From contig CAJQOE010000088.1 of assembly GCA_905479885.1 (NCBI GenBank), positions 1 to 32,618 of the forward strand: a stretch of DNA of 32,618 nucleotides. Reading direction: 5' to 3'. The DNA is from an uncultured Rickettsiaceae bacterium (GTDB taxonomy: Bacteria > Pseudomonadota > Alphaproteobacteria > Rickettsiales > Rickettsiaceae). The translations under genes and the position numbers were made by a program. Below, piece after piece: positions 24,151 to 32,618 of this stretch. Every line of letters begins with the position of its first letter. Within the stretch, counting starts at the first letter, position 1. A model generated the notes under the pieces. The model made no database searches. It saw nothing but the letters and a program-made list of their open reading frames with translations, and was not told the origin of the DNA.

Positions 24151-25008
24151 TTATTGCCCAGCATTATTTGCTGGTACGGCATCTGCACTAGGGGCACTAC
24201 GTAATTGTAAAATGATAGTTTGAAATTTATCTACTGGAATTAAGCCAGGTAAGAAATGACCATTAATGATATAGGATGGCGCCCCTTGTATACCAAGGCC
24301 TTTAGCTAGCTCAAAATTTTTGTTAATTAATTGTTTTACAGAAAAACTATTAATTTCATTATCAACGATTGCATAGTCAATATCATGCTTTTCAATCAAG
24401 GTTTTTAAAGAATCTTCGTTGATCGACTTCATCTGCATCATTGCATCATGAATAGCATGAAATTTTTCTGGTGAAATTTTTTGTATAGCTAGAGCAGCTT
24501 TTGCTGCATGCATAGAAGTTCCACCTAAAATCGGGATTGGCCTTAGTATTATTTTTACTCCTGGATCAGTTTTAATGATTTCATTAGCATGCTCGTTGGC
24601 TTTTTTACAGAAAGAACAATTATAATCATAAAAAACTATAATAGTTATATCGCCTTCTGGATTGCCAAGTACTGGTGGTGAATCTGCTTTTTCAAGTGCT
24701 TCTTTATTTTCTTCTAAATAACTCGATGCTTGTTTTGCAGAGTCCTGTATTTTCTTTTGTTGCATACTTTCCAGGGACGATACTATGTCTTCTGGGTTAT
24801 TAATTATGTATTCTTTAATAGCTGCGTTTAATTGTTCTTTAGACAAAGAGTAGGAAGCATCCGTTTTTTTCTCTGAGACTTCCTCTGTATGGCTCTCTGG
24901 CATGGTGCTAGTTAACACATGCGGTTGGCGCGCTGTTTTATATGCAAATAGTGCTACCAAGGTAATGAAAATTAAGGCTAAAGCTGTATTAAATAGTTTT
25001 TGTAACAT
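24151..25008 (-). CDS. DsbA-family thiol oxidoreductase (membrane-anchored)
   Basis: The N-terminus is a signal anchor (LFNTALALIFITLVALFAY, about 5-23). A linker and a helical region (about 55-110) precede the thioredoxin-fold domain. The redox motif is C131-S-F-C134 in FYDYNCSFCKKAN, and the cis-proline loop is GAPSYIINGHFLPG. This matches Com1/DsbA-like proteins of Rickettsiales and Coxiella. It probably oxidises or isomerises disulfides in periplasmic proteins; direction is not decided by sequence. No DsbB is in the window. The length of 285 residues is typical of this subfamily. Confidence 0.88.
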   Translation of the reverse strand: MLQKLFNTALALIFITLVALFAYKTARQPHVLTSTMPESHTEEVSEKKTDASYSLSKEQLNAAIKEYIINNPEDIVSSLESMQQKKIQDSAKQASSYLEENKEALEKADSPPVLGNPEGDITIIVFYDYNCSFCKKANEHANEIIKTDPGVKIILRPIPILGGTSMHAAKAALAIQKISPEKFHAIHDAMMQMKSINEDSLKTLIEKHDIDYAIVDNEINSFSVKQLINKNFELAKGLGIQGAPSYIINGHFLPGLIPVDKFQTIILQLRSAPSADAVPANNAGQ

Positions 25009-25104
25009 AATTATTTTTCTAAAAATTTATAGATATCCATATCTTAATTTCATACAAGATAAAACCAGGCTTTGCAAAATAAAAGCACCACTTAATAGAT
25101 AATC

Positions 25105-26403
25105 TTATTCGGTGGCTGCTAGAATATCACCGGCTTTATACCAATCTGGCGAATTTTTAGGCAAAGCCCGCATAGCCGCAGCAGCCATAGTCCTAGCATC
25201 AGTGGTGCGACCAGATTTTAAAGCAATCAGCGCGGTATTCAGATAGCTTTTTCCTATCACGCCAGTTCGTTCATAGTAAATTGCTAGATAATGCAATGCT
25301 AGGAGATTATCGGGGTCGCGTTCTATTACAAATAATAAATCTTTATAGAATTTGGTAATAGCGCGCGGATTAGTGCTATCGCTTGTTGCAATGCCGACGA
25401 TTGCTTTACCTAGGCGTATTAATACGTCATTTGGGCGTGATTCTGCTGCCATAATATACTCACTTAACGCAGCACTTTTACCAGCTTCAAAATAAATCTG
25501 AGCTTTTAGTTCGTGATAATATGGATCATCTGGATGCAGCATCACTAAATGATTAATATGATTTAGTGAGTCGTCAAAATTACCTACGCGGAAGCATTTA
25601 ATGGCCTTTATGTAATGCGTTAATTCATCGCTATTTTTTGCATAGGTGCAATCTTGGATCTGGTCTATGGCTTGAGTAAATGCTGCAAGCTTCGCAGAGC
25701 TTCTCGTGTATTTATAAATAATATTATCGGGATTTTGGCTGGTTTTAAATTTTGATCTCTTATTAAACCCACGCAATATTAGCAATCTATCATTGCTCAT
25801 AGGATGAGTTTGTTCGTATGGATTAATAGAACTATTATTTGCAAACATTTGCATTTTTTCAAAAAATTTAATCAGTCCTATTGCGCTATGCGAACTTTTT
25901 TCTAGTAATTTTAAGGCCATTTGATCGGCACTAGATTCAAAACTACGAGAATAAGCATAGACAGATCTTTCTGCAAAATGTACTCCGCCCATCGCAACAG
26001 CCAATCCTTCAGCTGCTCCGCCACTAATTGCAGTTGCAAGCCCAAGGGCTGTTGCGCCAATTGCCGCCTTTTGATAATTATCAATCATCTCTTGACGACG
26101 GGTTACATGATGGCCAAGTAAATGTCCTATTTCATGTGCAACTACCCCGCGCAGTACATCTGGGTCAGGATAGTCGATGATTAAACCGCTATTGATAAAA
26201 ATTTCATGCCCACCAGAGGTGAATGCATTTGGAGATGGGTCATCAATAATGTAAATTTTTAAATCTTTTATTCCAGAGGCTTCTTTTAATGGAGCAATTA
26301 CTAGGTCTACGGCTTCTGCTATTTCAGAGTCTAGGATAACATTAGCGTGCACATTGCGTACACACGTTAAGGTTAATACTATTAGCAATAGAAATAGTCT
26401 CAT
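25105..26403 (-). CDS. Periplasmic M48 metalloprotease with TPR-like C-terminus (BepA-like)
   Basis: A signal peptide (MRLFLLLIVLTLTCVRNVHA) is followed by the M48 domain with HEIGH (H90, E91, H94) and the third ligand E156 in SFESSADQMALKLL. PNAFTSGGHEIFINSGLI is also typical. From about 255 to 430 come helical TPR-type repeats (LTHYIKAIKCFRVGNFDDSL; DPYYHELKAQIYFEAGK; DNLLALHYLAIYYERTG). The architecture is that of BepA/YfgC, which degrades or matures stalled outer-membrane proteins such as LptD. That fits an organism with LPS. The gene is divergent from the reductase at 26530. Confidence 0.9.
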   Translation of the reverse strand: MRLFLLLIVLTLTCVRNVHANVILDSEIAEAVDLVIAPLKEASGIKDLKIYIIDDPSPNAFTSGGHEIFINSGLIIDYPDPDVLRGVVAHEIGHLLGHHVTRRQEMIDNYQKAAIGATALGLATAISGGAAEGLAVAMGGVHFAERSVYAYSRSFESSADQMALKLLEKSSHSAIGLIKFFEKMQMFANNSSINPYEQTHPMSNDRLLILRGFNKRSKFKTSQNPDNIIYKYTRSSAKLAAFTQAIDQIQDCTYAKNSDELTHYIKAIKCFRVGNFDDSLNHINHLVMLHPDDPYYHELKAQIYFEAGKSAALSEYIMAAESRPNDVLIRLGKAIVGIATSDSTNPRAITKFYKDLLFVIERDPDNLLALHYLAIYYERTGVIGKSYLNTALIALKSGRTTDARTMAAAAMRALPKNSPDWYKAGDILAATE

Positions 26404-26529
26404 ATAATATATCGTATTGATTATTACTTTTTCTCATAGTATCATTTTTTGATCGTTTAGGAAGAGATACTCTACAAACGGTGTTAACAAATATATTAAA
26501 TGGGTCAATTTACAAAATATAGGTTTATA

Positions 26530-27255
26530 ATGTCAAAATTAGCAATTGTTACAGGTGGAATAAGAGGCATTGGAGCGGCTACATCAATAGCTCTAAAAAA
26601 TAATGGTTATAAGGTTATAGCTAATTATCTTACTCAACACCAACTTGCAGAAAAGTTCACTAAAGATACTGGAATAAAAACTATGGCATGGGACGTTTCT
26701 AGTGCTTCCTCTTGTCAAGAAGCTATAGAAACAATAGAAAATGAGTTCCAAGAAAACGTATCGATTTTAGTAAATAATGCTGGGATCACGCGCGATGGCA
26801 TGCTACACAAAATGAGCGAACAAAACTGGTATGATGTGATAGCGGTGAACCTGAGCTCTTGCTTTAATATGTCACATGCAGTGATAGATAAAATGAGGGA
26901 ACAAGGCTTTGGTAGAATTGTCAATATTAGTTCTATTAATGCTTTGACCGGACAGCTAGGCCAAACAAATTATTCTGCTTCAAAAGCAGGGATCATAGGT
27001 TTTACTAAAGCTTTAGCAAGAGAATCTGCAACAAAAGGCATTACTGTTAATTGTGTAGCACCAGGATATATCGCAACTGATATGACTAAAGAAGTCCCTA
27101 CGCATGTTTTAAATACTATTATCAGTCATATTCCCGCCCAAAGATTAGGAACTCCTGGAGAAATTGCTAGAGCCGTGATATTTTTAGTTGCTGATGAAGC
27201 GAGCTTCATCACAGGAGAAACATTGTCGATTAATGGCGGGCAGAATATGGCGTAG
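26530..27255 (+). CDS. phaB: Acetoacetyl-CoA reductase / 3-oxoacyl-ACP reductase (SDR)
   Basis: A classical short-chain dehydrogenase of 241 residues. It has TGGIRGIG (8-15) for the cofactor, NNAGITRDG, and the catalytic S135, Y148 and K152 (VNISSINALTGQLGQTNYSASKAG). The stretch INALTGQLGQTNYS and the end LSINGGQNM resemble PhaB more than FabG, so I favour acetoacetyl-CoA reductase, which makes (R)-3-hydroxybutyryl-CoA for polyhydroxybutyrate. FabG activity in fatty acid synthesis is the alternative. No phaA or phaC is nearby. I start it at 26530, where AGG lies seven bases upstream; the ATG at 26500 has no ribosome site. Confidence 0.85.
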   Translation: MSKLAIVTGGIRGIGAATSIALKNNGYKVIANYLTQHQLAEKFTKDTGIKTMAWDVSSASSCQEAIETIENEFQENVSILVNNAGITRDGMLHKMSEQNWYDVIAVNLSSCFNMSHAVIDKMREQGFGRIVNISSINALTGQLGQTNYSASKAGIIGFTKALARESATKGITVNCVAPGYIATDMTKEVPTHVLNTIISHIPAQRLGTPGEIARAVIFLVADEASFITGETLSINGGQNMA

Positions 27256-27259
27256 GCTT

Positions 27260-27865
27260 ATGAATTTTAGTATTAGTGACATACCCCCTTTGATTGCTCA
27301 AGATATGATGAATAAATCTATCTGGCATAAAGATTGCCCCGTGGAGATTAAGAGACTTAAATTATTAACAGTAAGTCATTATAACTTTGATCATCAAATA
27401 TCTTCGGGGCAAATAATAGTGTTAGATAAAATATCACAATCAGTGTTGCATATCTTTCAGGAATTATTGTTATTAAAATTCCCAATCTATAGCATTAAGC
27501 TTATGAATGATTTTAATGGTAGTGATGAATTATCTATGGCAGCCAATAATAGTTCGTGCTTTAATTTTCGTCCTATAGCTGGCACTAAAACATTATCTAT
27601 GCATTCATATGGGTTGGCCATTGATATTAATCCTGTGCAGAACCCTTTTATTGTAATCAAAGATCGCTTCCAAAAAGTTATCGTACATCCAAAGCAAGCT
27701 ACTGAGTTTCTAAACAGACATAATCAGCGCAGTGGAATGGTTGAACCTATTGTTGGAATATTTAAAAAATATGGTTTTAGCCAATGGGGCGGGGGGTGGA
27801 ATAACCCCATAGATTATCACCACTTCCAAGTATCAAGGGAAGAGGTAGCTGCTCTGATTACCTAA
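27260..27865 (+). CDS. M15 family D-Ala-D-Ala carboxypeptidase-like protein
   Basis: The catalytic pattern of M15 peptidases is present: SMHSYGLAIDINPVQNPF with H115 and D122 as zinc ligands, and the C-terminal WGGGWNNPIDYHHFQ with a third ligand at H187 or H188. Members trim peptidoglycan peptides. No signal peptide is seen with the ATG at 27260 (201 residues). A longer frame to 27188 is inside the reductase gene and also lacks a signal, so export is unexplained. Four bases separate it from the reductase stop, implying cotranscription. It converges closely on the membrane protein gene (five bases). Confidence 0.8.
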   Translation: MNFSISDIPPLIAQDMMNKSIWHKDCPVEIKRLKLLTVSHYNFDHQISSGQIIVLDKISQSVLHIFQELLLLKFPIYSIKLMNDFNGSDELSMAANNSSCFNFRPIAGTKTLSMHSYGLAIDINPVQNPFIVIKDRFQKVIVHPKQATEFLNRHNQRSGMVEPIVGIFKKYGFSQWGGGWNNPIDYHHFQVSREEVAALIT

Positions 27866-27869
27866 AGTG

Positions 27870-29588
27870 CTATTCAATTCTGTGTAAAAAGGGAAAATAG
27901 GTAATATTTATATTACTATTACTAACGTCAGGTAAAATTACATCTGTTATGTTTGCTGCATCTTTTATAAAATTCTGCTCTGTATTGAGGCAGCGTGTTA
28001 GTTCTTCCTTTTTAAAATTAGGAGCTAATTTATAGTTTAATTTATAGCAATCCATAGCGTCTTTTTTATTATTAAAATCAAAACGCACTTCTATCCCCTG
28101 AACAATTAATTGTTTAGTATATTTTACATATGTATTATATACAGATTGCTCAATAGCTAAATTACTTTTAATCCTGGTAATATTGATAATCACTGTGGTA
28201 CTAGCAATAATAGCAAGGATGATTAATGTTATAATTTCTGCCTTTGTGCTCTGTGATTCAAATATTGATTTTTTGATATAACAACATGCTATGACGGCAA
28301 ATACAAGCCAATAAGTTCCGCAATAGCGTAAAAGCGATGCTGCTTTTATCGCCTCGGCTGGAGAAAAAGCAAAGAAATATAAGTATAACCTCCATATTGC
28401 AAATAAAACAAAACCAATTGTTAGCGTAAAAAATATCAAATACCACTGTTTTAATAAAATAGGGCGGTATTTTTTTGTCCCAACCCAAGCAATAATAGAT
28501 AATATATAAACTGCTATGCTACCTTCTTTTACCAAAAACTTTAATATAGACTTTGTGTAATTAACAATAATTAATTGAGTTTGGTCATTGAATGAGTCAA
28601 TCAGTATTAATAAGTTAACCAAACTATGTTCCTTTCTACCAAAAAAATCATGCGTTTCGCCAAAATGACAAAACCATAAATATTGCGATAAAAATGGCAT
28701 TACAAACATAGCTGCATATACAGGAATCGTTTGTATATAATTTACTGATTTATAACTAATAACAATAAAAACCAATGCAGCAATTAATGCTAAAACTAGC
28801 CCTATCTCTCTAAATATTGGCAAACAAATCAAAATAGGCAATATTAAAATTAAAGCTTTGCTCTTATTTGACTCAAAGAAATAAATTGCAAAGCAAGAAG
28901 CAAACATTAACCCTGTAGTACTGTCATTATAAATGGCGCGTAGTCCTGTTGTATAAAGCATTACAATAGCAAATAGAACTGCTACAATAAAGAATGTATG
29001 ATACCAATTTTTATTACCCATAAGCGGAGCAATAAAAATTATATGCAATAAAAAATGTGCTAACAAAGCACCTCCTTCGGAGTAACCTGGCAATAACAAC
29101 ATGAAATAATGATATAATGCTGGACCACGTGGGTAATGTGCATGCGCATCTAAAATTGCTGTTGGCAATAATTGATTTTCAAAAATATGGTTTACTAGTA
29201 ATTCTTTACTAATAATTCCCCAAAAGGTGAATTCATCCCAACTATGAAAATCGGCATCTAAAGTGTAAAGCGCAAATGCTAATATAATACAAAATAAAAA
29301 AGATAGCTCTTTCCAATGATTATAAATAGATAATAAAAACTGATTTTTATAGACCGTGAAATAATAAAAAAACAATACTATGCCAAGTATATAGATACAA
29401 TAAGTTGAATAATACAATACATTGTTAATTGCAGCAATGTGCAATGCTAGTAATAAGATTGCAATAAAAATCGGTAAAGCATGTCGAAATTTGCAATGAA
29501 AAATTTGAGCAAACACTAAACTATAGCAAAGTATAATTATACTTGGTAAGAGGATCATAGCTTTTAATATATAAGATTTGTAGCGCAA
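27870..29588 (-). CDS. Multi-pass membrane protein, possible GT-C glycosyltransferase
   Basis: About 12-13 hydrophobic helices are followed by a soluble C-terminal part (about 480-572). After the first helices comes a loop with DADFHSWDEFTFWGIISKELL (about 112-132). Acidic residues in the first periplasmic loop, with a nearby WDE, are typical of GT-C enzymes that use polyprenyl-phosphate sugars. The loop HAHYPRGPALYHYF also recalls that class. The family is not certain. The long frame starts with TTG at 29588 (572 residues); the ATG at 29558 (562 residues) is equally possible, as neither has a clear ribosome site. It might act in O-antigen or surface glycan assembly. Confidence 0.55.
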   Translation of the reverse strand: MRYKSYILKAMILLPSIIILCYSLVFAQIFHCKFRHALPIFIAILLLALHIAAINNVLYYSTYCIYILGIVLFFYYFTVYKNQFLLSIYNHWKELSFLFCIILAFALYTLDADFHSWDEFTFWGIISKELLVNHIFENQLLPTAILDAHAHYPRGPALYHYFMLLLPGYSEGGALLAHFLLHIIFIAPLMGNKNWYHTFFIVAVLFAIVMLYTTGLRAIYNDSTTGLMFASCFAIYFFESNKSKALILILPILICLPIFREIGLVLALIAALVFIVISYKSVNYIQTIPVYAAMFVMPFLSQYLWFCHFGETHDFFGRKEHSLVNLLILIDSFNDQTQLIIVNYTKSILKFLVKEGSIAVYILSIIAWVGTKKYRPILLKQWYLIFFTLTIGFVLFAIWRLYLYFFAFSPAEAIKAASLLRYCGTYWLVFAVIACCYIKKSIFESQSTKAEIITLIILAIIASTTVIINITRIKSNLAIEQSVYNTYVKYTKQLIVQGIEVRFDFNNKKDAMDCYKLNYKLAPNFKKEELTRCLNTEQNFIKDAANITDVILPDVSNSNINITYFPFLHRIE

Positions 29589-29726
29589 CTGTTATCATAC
29601 TAAAGTTTTTAGTGTTGTACAGTCAATTATAAATCTTTAATAGCAAAGTTACTGCAGATGTCGGTTTAGTTTTGCTTTAGATGATTACAACAGAACTGAA
29701 ATTAGGTATAAAGTAGACTAATAACA

Positions 29727-30569
29727 TTAGCGAAGTGCAATTATCCCAAGGACAATTGCACCTGTTAGCAATTTTAGATCTGAAGGAGCTAGTCCAGCTG
29801 CTAACGCTATGCCTTGAACTTGCTGATATAATATAGCGCCAATAAAGGGAGCTATTATTAATTTTAAAGTTGTGGTAGTGCCGATAATTTTCTCTCCGAT
29901 CATCATAGCTGCTAGCGCGTGTATAACAATACCAATACCAATACCAATATCCGCATAACCTTGAATTTGTACCAATAATGCGCCAGCCAGGCCACCCAGT
30001 GCATTTCCAATGAATAAGCCGGCAATAATATTTTGATTTAGGTTTACACCTTGCTTTTCTGCAAAAGTTGGATTTAAGCCAACCGCACGAAATCTAAGGC
30101 CTTTTTGTGTGTTAAGGAACAAATATAGCGCTCCCATGATAATTAAATTTATTACAAGCAGGATGATAATTTGTGATACTATACCATCGGATAAATCGTT
30201 AAATAAGTTTGGCAGCTCAAAGAGCGCGATATTAGATTTGCCCATTGCGCGTAAGTTAACACTATAAACCATGGTGCTGAGTATTATTCCTGCAAGCAGA
30301 GTATTAACTTTATACTTAATGTGGATCAAAGCCGTGCCAGTTCCAAGGAGTCCAGAGCATATACAAGCGATGCATAGCGCTAATCCTGGGTGCATTCCTG
30401 CTACTATGAATGATGCGCATAATGCGCCGCCTAAAGGGTAAGAGCCTTCGGCAGTTAAATCAGGAAAGTTGAGTAGACGAAATGGAATCATTACACCAAT
30501 TACTAGTAATGACAGGATCAGTCCTTGCAGCAAGCCGCCCGGAGCTATTTCAATTATAGTATAGATCAT
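29727..30569 (-). CDS. ABC transporter permease (TrpY-type, branched-chain-like)
   Basis: The 280-residue integral membrane protein has about eight to nine helices. The N-terminus LQGLILSLLVIGVMIPFRLLNFPDLTAEGSYPLGGA (residues about 14-50) is the signature of the permease in the putative tryptophan/tyrosine uptake system (COG4120). RFRAVGLNPTFAEKQGVNLN (about 155-174) is the cytosolic coupling region. It overlaps the ATPase gene by four bases. The substrate is not proven: members have been linked to aromatic amino acids or nucleosides. Confidence 0.85.
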   Translation of the reverse strand: MIYTIIEIAPGGLLQGLILSLLVIGVMIPFRLLNFPDLTAEGSYPLGGALCASFIVAGMHPGLALCIACICSGLLGTGTALIHIKYKVNTLLAGIILSTMVYSVNLRAMGKSNIALFELPNLFNDLSDGIVSQIIILLVINLIIMGALYLFLNTQKGLRFRAVGLNPTFAEKQGVNLNQNIIAGLFIGNALGGLAGALLVQIQGYADIGIGIGIVIHALAAMMIGEKIIGTTTTLKLIIAPFIGAILYQQVQGIALAAGLAPSDLKLLTGAIVLGIIALR

Positions 30570-31318
30570 AAAGCCCCACCTATTTTGTGTAATATATCTA
30601 AAATTTGTTGGCTTGAAAGAGATTCTTTTTCTTTGTCTTTAACATCGTAAGCGATTTCTCCATGGTGCATTATAATTAGCCGTGAGCCGTATTTTATCGC
30701 GTCTTCAATATTATGTGTGATCATCAAGGTAGTTAGGTTATGTTTTTTGATATGATTATCAGTAAAATGCATAATTTTTTCTTTACTGCGTGGGTCAAGC
30801 GCACTGGTATGTTCATCTAGAAGTAATATTAGAGGTTTAGGTGATATAGCCATCAACGTAGCGATTGACTGCCTCTGTCCGCCTGAAAGAGTAGACATAT
30901 TACTATTTAAGAATTTGTCTAATCCAAGGCCAAGTAGTTTAATATTAGCTGTAATTTCCTGGGATTGAGTTTTATAAAATTTATAAGCAGCAGCTTCACC
31001 ACGTATGCTGCTTATAGCCATGTTTTCTAGTAATGTCATGTCTTGAATAGTACCTTTGGTAATATCTTGTGCTACGCTGCTAATATTCTTGGCCCGTTGA
31101 TGGATTGGTTGTTTAGTGATGTTTACATCATCGAGTAAAATTTGTCCTGAATCTAGTTGATACTCTCCAGAAATAATTTTTAGCAAAGTAGATTTACCCG
31201 AACCATTACTGCCAAGGATTACACAATATTCTCCTTTATCAATATTGAGGTTGATGTCTTTCAGAACGGGGTCTGATATTTGCGGAAAAGATTTTCGAAT
31301 ATTTTTTAGTTTTAGCAT
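30566..31318 (-). CDS. ABC transporter ATP-binding protein (TrpZ-type)
   Basis: A complete ATPase of 250 residues: Walker A LGSNGSGKST (about 35-44), Q-loop SSVAQD, signature LSGGQRQS, Walker B LILLLDEHTSALDP and the switch histidine MITHN. It powers the importer with the permease that overlaps its end and the binding protein 32 bases upstream. Confidence 0.93.
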   Translation of the reverse strand: MLKLKNIRKSFPQISDPVLKDINLNIDKGEYCVILGSNGSGKSTLLKIISGEYQLDSGQILLDDVNITKQPIHQRAKNISSVAQDITKGTIQDMTLLENMAISSIRGEAAAYKFYKTQSQEITANIKLLGLGLDKFLNSNMSTLSGGQRQSIATLMAISPKPLILLLDEHTSALDPRSKEKIMHFTDNHIKKHNLTTLMITHNIEDAIKYGSRLIIMHHGEIAYDVKDKEKESLSSQQILDILHKIGGAL

Positions 31319-31350
31319 TTTTTATTATCCGTTTATCAAGCTACCATAGC

Positions 31351-32331
31351 TTAGTCTATTATTGTAATACCTGCTAGGCCTTTAGGGATATCAATCCCTA
31401 TACGCTTTGCTCGTTTGCTGCTGATAAAACCTGCATGATCAGCGTTACTTGGGTGTATTACTGCAATATTTCCTGGCTTTTCGCCTTGAAATATGCGGTG
31501 AATAATGTGTGCTGCGTTAGCACCAACTTGTTTGTGCGAAACACCAAAACTAGCTAATGCATTATGTTCTATTACCTCTTCGCTGTTGAAATTAAACAGT
31601 GGTAATTTCATTGATTCGGCAATACTTACGATCGCTGGCAGTGCAGCTTGAATAGCGCCACTTGAACCGGTATATATGAAGTCTACTTTGTTTTTAAATA
31701 GTTTCATCCTGGTTATAACGTCACGCGTATGTTCTATTGGAATTGCTATTACGTCTATTTCTAGTGAGGATGCGCTTTTTTTAAGCATGTTTAACATTGA
31801 AATATCATTCGCTTCGCCGGTGGAATATAATACCCCAACAGTTCTGGCTTTTGGTAATAATTGCTTAGCAAATTGTAACATAGGTGTTAAATCTTGTTTA
31901 TCTGAAGCGCCTGTTATATTGCTGTTAGGATCGTTGGTAATAAGACCAGCTTCGTCTGGATCAGTAACGTCGGTAAATATTACTGGTATATCTTTGATCA
32001 TATTTTTTGCTGACTGGGCAATGGGTGTTGATAAAGTTACCAAAATATCAGGTTTACTGCTTTTAAGTTTGTTAAGCATTTGAATAATTAGTGACGTTTC
32101 AAAATTTACATCCGCTATTTCGTATCTAATATTGGTATTTTCAATATAGCCTAATTTTGTCAGCTCGGCCTTCATGCCATCTATTGTTTCTTGTAAAGAC
32201 GAATGAGGTCCATAATTAGCGATTGCTATTAAGGGCAAAGAAGCCTGTTTATGGTCAGTTTGTGAAGTAGTAAATAAAGCTAAAAATAAGATGGCCGCAA
32301 GGGCAGCGTATGTTTTGTATGATTTAAACAT
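31351..32331 (-). CDS. ABC transporter substrate-binding protein (TrpX-type, PF04392-like)
   Basis: Exported protein of 326 residues. The N-terminus is a signal sequence or anchor (SYKTYAALAAILFLALFTTS); no lipobox cysteine is seen. The two-lobed fold of the ABC_sub_bind family follows: LIAIANYGPHSSLQETIDGMKAELTKLGY (about 34-62), LVTLSTPIAQSAKNMIKDIPVIFTDVTDP, KQLLPKARTVGVLYS and GASDKQDLTPMLQF. It is the first gene of the importer operon, with AAAGGA seven bases upstream of the ATG. For an intracellular bacterium this is a likely route for amino acid uptake from the host, though the ligand is unproven. Confidence 0.88.
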   Translation of the reverse strand: MFKSYKTYAALAAILFLALFTTSQTDHKQASLPLIAIANYGPHSSLQETIDGMKAELTKLGYIENTNIRYEIADVNFETSLIIQMLNKLKSSKPDILVTLSTPIAQSAKNMIKDIPVIFTDVTDPDEAGLITNDPNSNITGASDKQDLTPMLQFAKQLLPKARTVGVLYSTGEANDISMLNMLKKSASSLEIDVIAIPIEHTRDVITRMKLFKNKVDFIYTGSSGAIQAALPAIVSIAESMKLPLFNFNSEEVIEHNALASFGVSHKQVGANAAHIIHRIFQGEKPGNIAVIHPSNADHAGFISSKRAKRIGIDIPKGLAGITIID

Positions 32332-32449
32332 AATTATAATCCTTTATAAAGTATATTTTTTTAAAATAACGAGTTGGTTTGTAGAAAAACTTTTAGTTTC
32401 GCCAACGCCAACCTTTATTATTTAAAAAATTTACTTCAAAAGTATTCAT

Positions 32450-32465
32450 AACAATCGTTATTGTT
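32450..32465. promoter_or_regulatory. Inverted repeat overlapping a promoter
   Basis: AACAAT (32450-32455) and ATTGTT (32460-32465) are perfect inverted copies with a 4-base spacer. The right arm overlaps the candidate -35 at 32458-32463, as an operator would. Confidence 0.35.
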
Positions 32466-32487
32466 TAAGTGATTTACAAAATATAAT
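32458..32487 (+). promoter_or_regulatory. Candidate promoter of the gene at the right edge
   Basis: TTATTG (32458-32463), an 18-base spacer and a perfect TATAAT (32482-32487) lie about 90 bases before the ATG at 32579. The gap 32332-32578 otherwise holds no gene that I can support. Confidence 0.45.
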
Positions 32488-32578
32488 GCAGCAACCATTC
32501 TCTGTCAAGAATAGTTTGTATCAGCCCCTTGTAGAAAGAGGAATAAAACAAGTACTTATATGTAGGGAGAATTTATTG

Positions 32579-32618
32579 ATGAGCGCATGGATAAAAAATC
32601 AAATAATTCGTCTTTTTT
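32579..32618 (+). CDS. Start of an unidentified gene (cut by window edge)
   Basis: The ATG at 32579 is preceded at eight bases by a strong ribosome site, AGGGAGA (32564-32570), and a promoter lies upstream. The 13 visible codons read MSAWIKNQIIRLF and are open to the edge. That is too short to identify. Confidence 0.5.
   Translation, partial: MSAWIKNQIIRLF

Noticed and set aside
27188..27259. Extended N-terminus for the M15 peptidase
   Set aside because: The extension lies inside the reductase gene and adds basic residues with no signal peptide. The ATG at 27260 directly after the reductase stop is better.
31676..32083. 135-codon plus-strand open frame
   Set aside because: It is antisense to the substrate-binding protein gene; Ser/Leu/Ile-rich composition as in shadow frames.
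1..32618. CRISPR array, insertion sequence or prophage
   Set aside because: I saw no regularly spaced repeats, no transposase or integrase, and no structural phage genes on either strand.

Overview
The window is AT-rich, tightly packed bacterial DNA. Its housekeeping content points to an alphaproteobacterium of the Rickettsiales type: ubiB/ubiE, two xth genes, mutM, aspartate aminotransferase next to waaA/lpxK, mlaA/mlaC, a long two-domain PepP, and two tRNAs with encoded CCA. The Kdo and lipid A genes show that it makes LPS, which fits Rickettsiaceae or Midichloriaceae better than Anaplasmataceae. The taxon is inferred from gene content and composition; no database was searched. No insertion sequence, CRISPR array, phage module or rRNA is visible, and no gene-free stretch exceeds 300 bases.

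Layout. At 1-2094 the NAD-dependent DNA ligase gene is broken. Its N-terminal 214 codons lie on the minus strand (643 to 1), still preceded by the tail of nadC. The C-terminal two thirds lie on the plus strand. This is the signature of a local inversion of about 0.7 kb, or of a chimeric contig end. pepP overlaps the ligA 3' half. Minus-strand envelope genes follow: a TPR-like/methyltransferase gene (5324-6331), mlaA (4537-5307) and mlaC (3803-4435). From 6439 to 11407 runs a plus-strand chain of overlapping genes: aspC, a DUF374 acyltransferase, waaA, lpxK and an lpxL-type acyltransferase. They carry out late Kdo-lipid A assembly.

From 11483 to 16577 lies the least ordinary part: an alpha/beta hydrolase, a lipase-like serine hydrolase with a GHSLG motif, a protein that looks like an NlpC/P60-type cysteine hydrolase, an SRPBCC protein with a small membrane protein upstream, a UmuD-like S24 autopeptidase with a basic N-terminal extension, and an 86-residue unknown protein. 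From 16574 to 21269 (minus) run ubiE, ubiB, xth, a BON-domain protein and hemW. mutM, a second xth and a YgjP-type metallopeptidase (21364-23796, plus) follow.

After tRNA-Arg(CCG) and tRNA-His(GTG), both minus, come a DsbA-like thiol protein and an M48 protease with a TPR-like tail (minus), then an acetoacetyl-CoA/3-oxoacyl reductase and an M15 peptidase (plus). A large multi-pass membrane protein (possible GT-C glycosyltransferase) follows on the minus strand. The last block is a three-gene ABC importer of the TrpXYZ type (29727-32331, minus). The window ends in a promoter-like region and the start of another plus-strand gene.

The strongest second-look items are the split ligA, the lipase-like/NlpC-P60-like pair at 12312-14903 (no signal peptides; possible secreted effectors), and the UmuD-like gene with a palindrome at its promoter.
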